Below are positions 57,236 through 64,000 of a stretch of DNA of 64,000 nucleotides, piece by piece. The position numbers and the translations under genes were made by a program. Every line of letters begins with the position of its first letter. Position 1 is the stretch's first letter. Origin of the DNA: Bacteroides sp. (lineage in GTDB: Bacteria > Bacteroidota > Bacteroidia > Bacteroidales > Bacteroidaceae); the NCBI GenBank assembly GCA_021202275.1, contig JAJQDI010000009.1:124001-188000 (forward strand), in the 5' to 3' direction. The notes below the pieces were generated by a model, which saw only the letters and a list, made by a program, of their open reading frames with translations, was not told the DNA's origin and did not search any database.

Positions 57236-57282
57236 AAGTCCGTACAGAGAAGCAAATGTTTTTTGCCCCCCTGTACGGACTT
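57236..57282 (-). terminator. Intrinsic terminator of DUF4136-like lipoprotein gene
   Basis: AAGTCCGTACAG and CTGTACGGACTT form a 12-bp stem; on the minus strand the stem is followed by TTTTTTC. It ends the lipoprotein gene 34 bp after its stop codon. Confidence 0.8.
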
Positions 57283-57315
57283 CTCCGTATTCTATATGAA
57301 AATCCGATCAACAGC

Positions 57316-57954
57316 TTATCTGTGCCTGTTAGGCACCAGCCCCTTGTCACGCAATTCCGACACAATGGTTTTAGAGAAACTTTCTGCCAGAGAGTGTGCG
57401 TTGGAAGGATCGGTACTCCGGGTCTGAGCAGAATAGATCAGCTCGTCATCATCATTCACCGTATAGATATCGGCTTCCAGCACATAATTGGTAGAAGTGG
57501 TATAATAACCGGGAGTGTACACCTGGTCATACAATGCCCAGTATCTTCTGTAGTAGCGTCTGGAACCGTAATAGTAAGGAGATCCGTAATAAGAATAGCT
57601 ACCAGGGACATATCTTACATTTTTTTCTTTATTGATCAGCGAAACGATCATTACCGAAGTGAACTGGGAACCACGCAACTTTTGTGAGATCTGATCTTCG
57701 TTGTTGCCATTGAAACTCTTCGGACCAAACATATCCAGAGCAGAATGGGCATCAATACCAGACTTTTGTAACTCCTCTACCATCGAATGTTCTATCCTGT
57801 CTTTCTGTTCACGGTCTACCATCACTGCCACAACAAGAACCTTATTCATAATATCGGACGGTGGGTTCTGGACACTCCAGGAAGAGGTGATCTTTGTAGT
57901 ATTACAAGATGCGAATACTACGACACATACAAACAAAAACAAAATCTTTTTCAT
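57316..57954 (-). CDS. DUF4136-like lipoprotein
   Basis: A 212-residue lipoprotein: lipobox VVFASC (Cys17), then TTKITSSWSVQNPPSDIMNKVLVVAVMVDREQKDRIEHSMVEELQ, the DUF4136-like core, a Tyr/Gly-rich central region (SYSYYGSPYYYGSRRYYRRYW) and a C-terminal VLEADIYTVNDDDELIYSAQTRSTDPSN. Probably an outer-membrane-associated lipoprotein. The ATG at 57954 (MKKILFLF) is preferred over 57966. No functional assignment. Confidence 0.75.
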   Translation of the reverse strand: MKKILFLFVCVVVFASCNTTKITSSWSVQNPPSDIMNKVLVVAVMVDREQKDRIEHSMVEELQKSGIDAHSALDMFGPKSFNGNNEDQISQKLRGSQFTSVMIVSLINKEKNVRYVPGSYSYYGSPYYYGSRRYYRRYWALYDQVYTPGYYTTSTNYVLEADIYTVNDDDELIYSAQTRSTDPSNAHSLAESFSKTIVSELRDKGLVPNRHR

Positions 57955-58218
57955 ACTATAGCTCATTTTATTTATTATACATCAGAGATCTATTTTCATC
58001 CCGTTATAACAAAATAAATGGGCCGGAAGTATATAACTTATATTAAAAATGAAAGATTTTGACTAAAAATAAATATTGTTGGGGTTATTTAGGTTCTGTT
58101 CAGAAGATGCGCGTCTCTTTATCAGCTTTGCCGACAGCCCGGCCGGCGATACGGATCTGCGGTTGACCCCTATCGGCCCGACATCCCATCATCACCGATC
58201 AGTAAGAACGGCAGGAGG

Positions 58219-58686
58219 TTATTCGATGACAAATTCAGCATACAACTCTACGCTTTCCTCTCCGGTATAGATCTGCTTTTTTACCCGGTATCTGCCGGAC
58301 TTATAATCTACATGATCCGGGAAAAGACTGATGGAATAAGATGCGGACTCACCCGCGGGCAGCATATACATAATAGATATAACCGCTACATGATCAAAAA
58401 AATCCATATGCTGCCACTCCTCTGCCTCCGGATCATACTTCTCGATCTGATAGCCTGCCCCATACTCCAGCATAGACGGGGTATGGTTGGTTATAAACAG
58501 ATGGATCTGACCGGGTGCCCCGGAATAGCTTTGCGGAACAATTTCCAGGGTGATATTTGTATTGTCCACCCGATCATTTATCGCTGTTTCCGCTTCCTGA
58601 CGGTCCGTATCCTTTCCGGTAGTCTGCCCGGAAGAGCACGACAGAACCATACACACAATGAATAAACCCAAACAATGTTTCATCAT
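58219..58686 (-). CDS. Lipoprotein with immunoglobulin-like domain
   Basis: A 155-residue lipoprotein: LGLFIVCMVLSC (lipid Cys at residue 17), a short Thr/Gly/Asp linker, then a single beta-sandwich domain (NITLEIVPQSYSGAPGQIHLFITNHTPSMLEYGAGYQIEKYDPEAEEWQHM ... SGRYRVKKQIYTG). The NHT..M.YG..Y pattern resembles small Ig-like domains annotated in periplasmic and surface lipoproteins of Bacteroidota. Function unknown. Confidence 0.65.
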   Translation of the reverse strand: MMKHCLGLFIVCMVLSCSSGQTTGKDTDRQEAETAINDRVDNTNITLEIVPQSYSGAPGQIHLFITNHTPSMLEYGAGYQIEKYDPEAEEWQHMDFFDHVAVISIMYMLPAGESASYSISLFPDHVDYKSGRYRVKKQIYTGEESVELYAEFVIE

Positions 58687-59067
58687 TCTATTTTTTAGTA
58701 AAAGTAATATTATTTTTCATTTCCCGTATCCCCTGTCTATCAAAAAAATGTCCATACTGCCTGTTCAATCCCATACCCTTTGGTTACAACCATCTTCTAC
58801 ATACACAATAGATAGCTGTGTAAACAACACTATCTTTGGAAAGTTTACAGGTTTCCGGGAACAGACCATTTTTAGTAATCCATGCGAAAAGACGCAATCG
58901 AGGTTATCGACGCATGTATGCGATAAAGAATGTGAGTCTGAAAAGACAAAAGAAGATTCAGGATGCAGATTGAAATCTATACAAAAAAGAGTAGCGGACA
59001 CCAGATCCGAAGCATACAGAACCAAGAACGCAAGTCTCTGCCAACCATGTAAAACAACTATATAAAT
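58687..59067. other. 381-bp intergenic region; orphan -7 element, no gene recognised
   Basis: A perfect TATCTTTG (58831-58838) precedes a few short frames without family features; a frame of 19 codons starts at about 58913. Two longer open frames on either strand have no recognisable composition. It could encode a small RNA or a lost gene. Confidence 0.4.
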
Positions 59068-59134
59068 AAAGAGACTGTCTCCCCATGAAAAACGTCTGTC
59101 TGTAAGGCGCATCTCATGGGGAGACAGTCTCTTT
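59068..59134. terminator. Strong bidirectional terminator, 21-bp perfect stem
   Basis: AAAGAGACTGTCTCCCCATGA (59068-59088) and its exact reverse complement (59114-59134) enclose a 25-nt loop. The arms end in AAAG and CTTT, so it can terminate both directions; it lies 14 bp after the minus-strand nitroreductase stop. Confidence 0.8.
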
Positions 59135-59148
59135 ACGGATTACCCATA

Positions 59149-59739
59149 TCAATCGATATATTTCACCTTTTCCGCATTTCTCTCTTTGGCATCCGGCCTT
59201 TCTGCTTTATGCCCCAGACAAATCCCTACAACTACTTCATAATTTTCGGGAAGTCCCAGACTTTCGACAATCTCTTTTCCTTCGGGTTGCTCAAACACAC
59301 TCACAACCGATCCGACAACCACCGTACCCAGATCCATGGATTCGGCAGCCAGCAGTATATTCTGTGTCAGCAACCCACAATCGAAATCACTGAATCTGTT
59401 GGTGTTGTCCTTAGCAATGAAGATCACTGTCGGAGCATTGTAGATGGTTTTTTCATTGATGGCTCTGATCTTACCCAGGATCTCCTGATCCTGTACCACA
59501 CGCACCTCCCAGGGCTGACGATTCATCGCGCTCGGAGCGTTGATCGCACATTTCATCAGTGTTTCCAACTGTTCCCGGCTCACCTGCTGATCGGTGTAGT
59601 TACGTACACTGCGACGGGCCAGAATGTTGTCGACTACTACTTCTTCTTTGTTCACTTCTGCCGGTGCAGCAGCTTCCTGCTGAGGACAACAAGCATACAG
59701 CGTTGCACAGGCAATTGCCAATACGACCAATTTCTTCAT
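59149..59739 (-). CDS. Nitroreductase-family lipoprotein
   Basis: A 196-residue nitroreductase. The signal peptide ends with LYACC, so the enzyme is probably lipid-anchored in the periplasm. The FMN-binding domain has ILARRSVRNYTDQQVSREQLETL, APSAMNRQPWEVRVVQD, and ESMDLGTVVVGSV. The same architecture as the nitroreductase at 28201-28833, but shorter. Two membrane-anchored nitroreductases in one 64-kb window suggests duplication. It ends at a strong terminator. Confidence 0.88.
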   Translation of the reverse strand: MKKLVVLAIACATLYACCPQQEAAAPAEVNKEEVVVDNILARRSVRNYTDQQVSREQLETLMKCAINAPSAMNRQPWEVRVVQDQEILGKIRAINEKTIYNAPTVIFIAKDNTNRFSDFDCGLLTQNILLAAESMDLGTVVVGSVVSVFEQPEGKEIVESLGLPENYEVVVGICLGHKAERPDAKERNAEKVKYID

Positions 59740-60027
59740 ACCTTACTCTTTTTTAATCAAATGTTAATATACAGTTTTACGAAAAGTAAAAATAATACAA
59801 TCCCGTAAAAGAGAAAAGGCTTTTCACTTTTTTTTTCAGACTCCGGAACTGAACTCACGTAAAAAGGGCCATACCCGCACCATCACCTCCTTTCTCAGAT
59901 CACTTTCTATGTATACATGCAGATACAAACAGGTAACCGAAAAACTTTTTCAGCATTCTGTGGCTTTTATCCGTGATATATGTTTGTCTTTGTTCTTTAT
60001 CCACATATCCGTTAAAACCCCTAACAC

Positions 60028-60558
60028 ATGTCAGATAACAAGATCCATATCCAATCTTACTCCTCGCCCTGCGGAGAGATGCTCCTGGGGTCGTACAACA
60101 ACAAACTTTGTCTGTGCGACTGGCAAAATGAAAAACGCAGGCTACAGATCGATACACGTATCCGGAAAGGATTACGGGCACACTATGTCGAAAGTGGCTC
60201 TGATGTACTTACCCAGGCGATCAGTCAACTGGAGGAATATTTCGATCACCAAAGAACTACGTTCGACATTCCTCTGCTTTTTGTCGGCACAGACTTTCAG
60301 CAGGAAGTATGGAGAGAATTGCTGAACATTCCGTACGGACAAACAGCCTCCTATGCAGAACTCTCGCAACGGATGAACCGTCCCAAAGCCGTACGTGCCA
60401 TAGCAGCAGCCAACGGTGCGAACGCGATCTCTGTTTTCGTTCCCTGCCACCGCATCATCGGCAGCAACCAGCAACTGGTCGGATACGCGGGCGGACTTCC
60501 GGCCAAACAACTCCTGCTCGATCTGGAATCGTCCGTGAACCGGTTGTTCAGATCCTGA
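60028..60558 (+). CDS. ogt: Methylated-DNA--protein-cysteine methyltransferase
   Basis: A 176-residue suicide enzyme that repairs O6-methylguanine in DNA. The N-terminal domain (residues 7-80) leads to FQQEVWRELLNIPYGQTASYAELSQRMNRPKAVRAIAAANGANAISVFVPCHRIIG, with the acceptor Cys140 in the PCHR motif and the 'helix-turn-helix' Arg finger before it. The C-terminal LVGYAGGLPAKQLLLDLE is typical. Unlike Ada, no regulatory domain precedes it. Intact in all parts I can check; this is relevant because O6-methylguanine causes G:C to A:T changes (see findings). Confidence 0.93.
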   Translation: MSDNKIHIQSYSSPCGEMLLGSYNNKLCLCDWQNEKRRLQIDTRIRKGLRAHYVESGSDVLTQAISQLEEYFDHQRTTFDIPLLFVGTDFQQEVWRELLNIPYGQTASYAELSQRMNRPKAVRAIAAANGANAISVFVPCHRIIGSNQQLVGYAGGLPAKQLLLDLESSVNRLFRS

Positions 60559-60669
60559 TGGCCACTTACAGACCAGCAGAGGTAACAATGACGTCTCACC
60601 GGATTTTGAGACAGCATGCTGGCATTAAGGAACAAACCTCCGGAAAACAAAGAGAAACCAATCACCCTC

Positions 60670-60795
60670 TATCACCACACAGTCCCCTGGATCCATAGTC
60701 GTCAGGTTAAAAGATCAGCAGGTTTTATGTGTTATCACCAGACAGCTCCCTGGATCCATAACTGTCAGGTTAAAAAGACCAGCAGTTTTTATGGA
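60670..60795. repeat. 63-bp direct tandem repeat, two imperfect units
   Basis: Unit 1 (60670-60732) and unit 2 (60733-60795) match in most positions, with shared blocks TATCACCA, CCCTGGATCCATA and TGTCAGGTTAAAA/GTCAGGTTAAAA. The unit is exactly 21 codons, so a plus-strand frame repeats a peptide Y-H-x-T-x-P-W-I-H-x-x-Q-V-K. The gap 60559-61448 holds no gene I can name. Confidence 0.65.
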
Positions 60796-60885
60796 TTGTG
60801 TGTTTCGACTCCCGCATATACACCACCCTGATCCTGCATGCTATCTCAGTATGCCCCCGGTATATATTCCTCCTATATTCCCCGA

Positions 60886-61149
60886 AGGGGATCTATCAGT
60901 AGCCCGGGGTTGCCTTTGGAGAGCGAAACAAAAGTGAAGCGACACAAAGCTACCCCGGGTAAAGAGGTACTTTAGGTTCAACTTTGCAAAGGTTGCATAT
61001 AGGATACTTCCTGCTCAGATAGTCTGCAACCTTTGCAAAGTTGACTGGTCTGTGCGCTTCCCACCCCAGGGTACGCTTCCCTGTGGCTACACTATCGTTT
61101 CGACACAGCTCGCTTTACCGCTGGGCTACTGATCTATCCCCTGCGGGGA
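60886..61149. repeat. Nested REP-like inverted-repeat element
   Basis: Outer arms: CCCCGAAGGGGATCTATCAG then TAGCCCGGGGTTG on the left (60890-60925); the inverse, GGGCTACTGATCTATCCCC then TGCGGGG, on the right (61123-61149). Inner arms: TCAACTTTGCAAAGGTTGCA (60978-60997) and TGCAACCTTTGCAAAGTTGA (61024-61043), exact complements. The whole folds into a large two-level hairpin. It looks like a bacterial interspersed mosaic element; no transposase is present in the window. Confidence 0.7.
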
Positions 61150-61448
61150 ACACAGGAATACAGGGGCATAGCTCATGAGAGCAGTATGGATCCGATTCAC
61201 TCCATAAAGAAAAAAATATCCACTACGTACAAAGGAAATCATCTCTTAACCTGACAGCTATGCCCCTGCATCTCTGAGGATGTAGCAGAGCATGCGCAGA
61301 CATCGTTAGTTAATAAATGGCAATTCAGCGAAATAAAAATTACATGTACAAACCTTAGCTGCCTTTACACGGTTCTTCTATACACCTGTATACTCCATGA
61401 CAGATACCATACAGGTCTGTTTCCATAGCATACATAAAAAATAATAGT
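61150..61448. other. 299-bp region before the DoxX gene, nothing recognised
   Basis: AT-rich DNA between the REP-like element and the DoxX gene. No clear -7 element was found; a weak TATACCTG word lies near the start codon. Confidence 0.35.
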
Positions 61449-61861
61449 ATGAAGAAAGTATCTCATTCTCAAGACATAGCCAGAATTCTGTTGGGTACCT
61501 TCCTGACTTTTGCCGGTACCAGCCATCTGACCTTCGCACGTGACGATTTCCAGGCACAGGTACCCGACTGGGTACCCCTGGACAAAGACCTGACCGTTTT
61601 ATTATCCGGCGGAGTAGAGATCTCCCTGGGTTTGGCACTGATGGTACTGGCCCGGAAACGGAAATATACCGGACTTGCGGCAGCAGCCTTCTTTGCCATG
61701 GTATTTCCGGGCAATATCTCCCAGTGTACACACCACAGAGACGCGTTCGGACTGGATACTGACAAGAAACGCTTCGAACGTCTTTTTTTCAGCCTTTACT
61801 CATCGCATGGGCATTGTACGGTTCGGGAGTATGGAATAAAAAAGCCAAAGCTAAAAAATAA
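61449..61861 (+). pseudogene. DoxX-family membrane protein, frameshifted in a T7 run
   Basis: The first 114 residues read as DoxX: ILLGTFLTFAGTSHLTFARDDFQAQVPDWVPLDKDLTVLLSGGVEISLGLALMVLARKRKYTGLAAAAFFAMVFPGNISQ, with the conserved HLTF...F..QVP start and GNISQ..HHRDAFGLDT block. At 61783-61789 (T7) the frame shifts. With one more T it continues QPLLIAWALYGSGVWNKKAKAKK to TAA at 61859-61861, the normal end. DoxX proteins are four-helix membrane proteins linked to thiol stress (SseA/DoxX systems). It lies 34 bp before a DJ-1 gene. Confidence 0.85.
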
Positions 61862-61895
61862 CAGACTCTGACTCACATGTATAAAATAAAGTAAG

Positions 61896-62656
61896 ATGAA
61901 GAAAATAATAGTTTCGGCCGCCCTGTTAGGGGCCACTTGTCTGATTGCTAAAAAGATAAGAAAAGTTATACGCAAAAAACGGAATAAAGGGAAAAAGATC
62001 CTGTTCGTAGTGACCAGTCATGGCAGATTGGGAGACACAGACCAGCATACAGGGTATTACCTGTCTGAAGTGGCCCATCCGTGGAAAATACTCTCCGGAG
62101 CAGGGTATGAAATTGATTTTGTCAGTCCCCACGGAGGTACTCCTCCCGTCGATGGTTTCCAATTGACCGATCCGATCAACCGCATGTTCTGGAACAACCA
62201 GAAGTATCAGAAAAAGATGATCAGCAGTATGAAACCTGACGATATAGATCCGTTCGCATACGAAGCCATTTTCTTTGCAGGCGGACACGGTGCTATGTGG
62301 GACTTTCCTCCCCATACCCAACTGGCCCATATCACCCGTCAGATCTATGAAGCCGGGGGGGGGTGGTAGCGGCTGTTTGCCACGGACCGGCCGGATTGGT
62401 AAATGTGCGTCTGAGCGATGAAACGTTCCTGATCAGTGGAAAGAAAGTCACAGGATTTACCAACGAAGAAGAGGTCATCATGAAACGGGAAGAGATCGTA
62501 CCTTTCCTGTTGGAAGACAGATTGAAAGAACACGGAGGACGATTCGAGAAATCAGCCCCGATGATGCCTTATGTAGTGGTAGACGGACGACTAATCACCG
62601 GACAGAACCCGGCGTCGGCATTAAAAGTAGGTAAGAAAATACGGAAAGCCCTGTAA
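61896..62656 (+). pseudogene. DJ-1/PfpI-family protein (paralogue of the one at 22.5 kb), frameshifted in a G9 run
   Basis: This is a paralogue of the protein at 22540-23316. The N-terminus is a membrane segment (IIVSAALLGATCLIAKK) with a basic tail, then KKILFVVTSHGRLG, FVSPHGGTPPVDG and FFAGGHGAMWDFPPH. A G9 run (62355-62363) breaks the frame inside EAGG/VVAAVCHGPAGLVN; ten or seven G's would restore it. The second half supplies the nucleophile elbow AAVCHGPAG and FTNEEEVIMKREEIVPF. Whole length would be about 253 residues. A DoxX gene precedes it (34-bp gap), suggesting a redox-stress operon. Confidence 0.88.
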
Positions 62657-62720
62657 TTTTTCCCCGGAAAAGGAGAATCCTGACGGCCCGGATGCAGCCA
62701 TATCCGACCCTATTCTCTTT

Positions 62721-62764
62721 GTCCCGATCCTGTATGTACATACAAATAAATACGGGATCGGGAC
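62721..62764. terminator. Bidirectional hairpin between convergent genes
   Basis: GTCCCGATCCTGTA and TACGGGATCGGGAC (one mismatch) enclose a 16-nt A/T-rich loop, flanked by TTT on the left and AAA on the right, 65 bp after the DJ-1 frame and 82 bp before the DUF5131 stop. Confidence 0.65.
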
Positions 62765-62846
62765 AAACGAAATCATCCTTTTCTCCCCTATCCCGATCTC
62801 TGCCTCTTCGTCAGGTAACCTACCATCCTGACGAGCCAGTCAGCGA

Positions 62847-63569
62847 TCAGGGCCGAAAGTTGATACCCGCTTTGCGTGCCTGCGCATGCTGGAACTGGCG
62901 GGCTACCTGATAAAGATGTCCCTCTTTTCTGAAATGGGTACCCGTTTGTTTGAACCAGAAAGCGACATTCTTCTCCACACAGGCATCACGAATGGCTTTG
63001 ACCCATTCGTAATCACAGACGCGGGCTTCCCTGCCCGACTCCCCACCTGCTACTACCTGTTCCACCCAACCGCCCAACCAGCAGGAAAGATCGATCGGGC
63101 CAAGCAAAGGTTCACAGATAAGGATCTTATGCCGGAGAGGAGCCTCTTTATAAATCGGTAACCGGAAATCGGCCTGTTGTTGGTTCTCTATGGTGCAACA
63201 AATCGTTACATGGTCATACCCCTCGCCCCAATCGTCCGGCAGACACTGCCGCAACCGGTGTATACGTTTGGTGATCATAAAAAAGTCAGGTCTTTCCGCT
63301 CACGGATCATATCCCAGGCCTCAGCGCGCCACACATCGGCATCCTCCACAAAGAAGTCGGAAGTAAAACAGGTCATCACCTCTGTACCGGGAGGCACCTT
63401 ATATTTATTCTCCGTTTTTCTTTTTCCGGACCGGCAGGTCAAAACTTTGAGTCTTCTGCACCACCGTACTGTCTACACCACGCCGGGCATCTCCACGATA
63501 GACGTAGCAATGCCGGCAACCTTCACTGATTTTATGGCAACCGTGCCAGAGATTCCAGATTTCAGACAT
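62847..63569 (-). pseudogene. DUF5131 (phage Gp37/Gp68-like) protein, frameshifted twice in homopolymers
   Basis: DUF5131 proteins resemble radical-SAM-like enzymes with an N-terminal Cys motif. The N-terminus at 63569 reads MSEIWNLWHGCHKISEGCRHCYVYRGDARRGVDSTVVQKTQSFDLPVRKKK. The body is KVPPGTEVMTCFTSDFFVEDADVWRAEAWDMIRERKDLTF, and the C-terminal block starts FMITKRIHRLRQCLPDDWGEGYDHVTICCTIENQQ ... GGWVEQVVAGGESGREARVCDYEWVKAIRDACVEKNVAFWFKQTGTHF. These three parts lie in three frames. The breaks are at T5/C/T5 (63415-63425) and A6 (63279-63284); undoing one insertion and one deletion yields about 240 residues. Its role in cells is unknown. Confidence 0.82.
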
Positions 63570-63783
63570 ATTCGTTCAAGGGTATATGTACACAAAGATA
63601 CCTGATGGATCGCAGAAGTCAAAACCCACGGGTATTCCCTGTGCCGTTCGTCAGAAGGTTGCACTTCTTTATTACCTTGTTCCAGCATCCAAATGTACTC
63701 ATTTTCAGTGAACCAATTGCCTCTGATATAAGTTTAAACAGAAATGTATTCCATCCGGGATCTAATCATCAGAAAAAAAAGAT

Positions 63784-64000
63784 ATGAAAAAGACTTTAGG
63801 GATACTGATCCCCATAGCTATTTGCTTTATAGTGGGCGGGATTGCCAGCTACTTCCAGACAGACTCTGTACAGACCTGGTATCCCTCGCTCGAAAAGCCG
63901 TCACTGAGCCCCCCGAACCGTATATTTCCCATTGCGTGGAGCATACTGTATGTGTGTATGGGAGTCTCCATAGGTCTGGTAATCAATTCCGATAGTAACC
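63784..64000 (+). CDS. tspO: TspO/MBR-family membrane protein (partial, runs off the window)
   Basis: The first 72 residues are seen: a first helix IAICFIVGGIASYFQTD, then SVQTWYPSLEKPSLSPPNRIFPIAWSILYVCMGVSIGL. WYPSLEKPSLSPPN and FPIAWSILY are the conserved TspO cholesterol/porphyrin-binding loop and helix 2 entry. TspO proteins bind porphyrins and mediate stress responses. The gene continues past 64000. Confidence 0.88.
   Translation, partial: MKKTLGILIPIAICFIVGGIASYFQTDSVQTWYPSLEKPSLSPPNRIFPIAWSILYVCMGVSIGLVINSDSN

Noticed and set aside
58658..59112. Open frames on both strands in the gap before the nitroreductase terminator
   Set aside because: No family features, low-complexity composition, and they overlap the palindromic terminator.

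Overview
The window reads as chromosome of an anaerobic or microaerophilic Bacteroidota, most likely order Bacteroidales (Tannerellaceae/Dysgonomonadaceae-like). Support: many gene starts are preceded by the Bacteroidota -7 element TAnnTTTG (usually TATCTTTGC) and lack strong Shine-Dalgarno sequences; the gene families are typical of the order (FocA, DUF5655, DUF5856, DUF2271, DUF3861, SnoaL, TonB receptors, lipoprotein nitroreductases, many AraC regulators). I see no rRNA, tRNA, CRISPR array, prophage or complete insertion sequence. The species cannot be named from this sequence.

Layout. 0-11 kb: nucleotidyltransferase-like protein, GAPDH, a GlxA-type regulator, an esterase lipoprotein, an ABM monooxygenase, a zinc alcohol dehydrogenase, a Crp/Fnr regulator overlapping a MATE pump, a small lipoprotein, a PAS-LuxR regulator and a SnoaL/DUF2867 pair. 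11.2-15.4 kb: a redox cluster of Tat-exported flavodoxin-fold reductase, NapH/NapG-like polyferredoxin membrane protein and Tat-exported ferredoxin aldo/keto reductase. 15.5-28 kb: HipA-like/DUF3037 pair, GNAT, TonB receptor with a secreted partner, glutathione peroxidase, DUF2809, DJ-1/PfpI, DUF169, DUF3861, CutC, YihY and a Cys-rich four-helix copper protein. 28-35 kb: nitroreductase/HxlR divergon, then AraC facing a TolC-EmrA-EmrB-like efflux operon. 35.7-41 kb: FocA, porin-like protein, DUF3008, YpfJ-like metallopeptidase, DUF2271, DUF5655. 41-55 kb: AraC facing an MFS pump, GDSL esterase, DUF6268-like barrel, Ohr/OsmC, acyltransferase, then AraC facing a complete RND operon. 55-64 kb: lipoproteins, YjbR, DUF5856 ferritin-like, nitroreductase, Ogt, DoxX, a second DJ-1 protein, DUF5131 and the start of TspO.

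Functional themes are efflux (four systems, three of them facing an AraC regulator) and redox/electrophile defence (glutathione peroxidase, Ohr, two DJ-1 family proteins, two nitroreductases, DoxX, Ogt, the Tat redox cluster).

The most striking signal is the state of the genes. Nine otherwise intact reading frames carry one in-frame stop each, and a tenth is likely at the left edge. In nearly every case the stop sits where a Gln codon (C to T) or a Trp codon (G to A) is expected, so all are explainable as C:G to T:A transitions. They hit GAPDH, a TonB receptor, three AraC-type regulators, DUF5655 and every cistron of the RND operon. A second set (MATE, CutC, DUF2271, DoxX, DJ-1, DUF5131 twice, probably DUF2809) is shifted at homopolymer runs. 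Because the downstream frames are well conserved, this is either very recent damage or an error signature of the sequence itself.

Intergenic DNA is rich in short repeats: AAGTTTTAAGTT-type and AAATCGTAAATC-type families, a GTAGAGACGCACGGC inverted-repeat element (three copies), a 22-bp tandem palindromic array at 43.8 kb, a 63-bp direct repeat at 60.7 kb and a nested REP-like inverted repeat at 60.9-61.15 kb.
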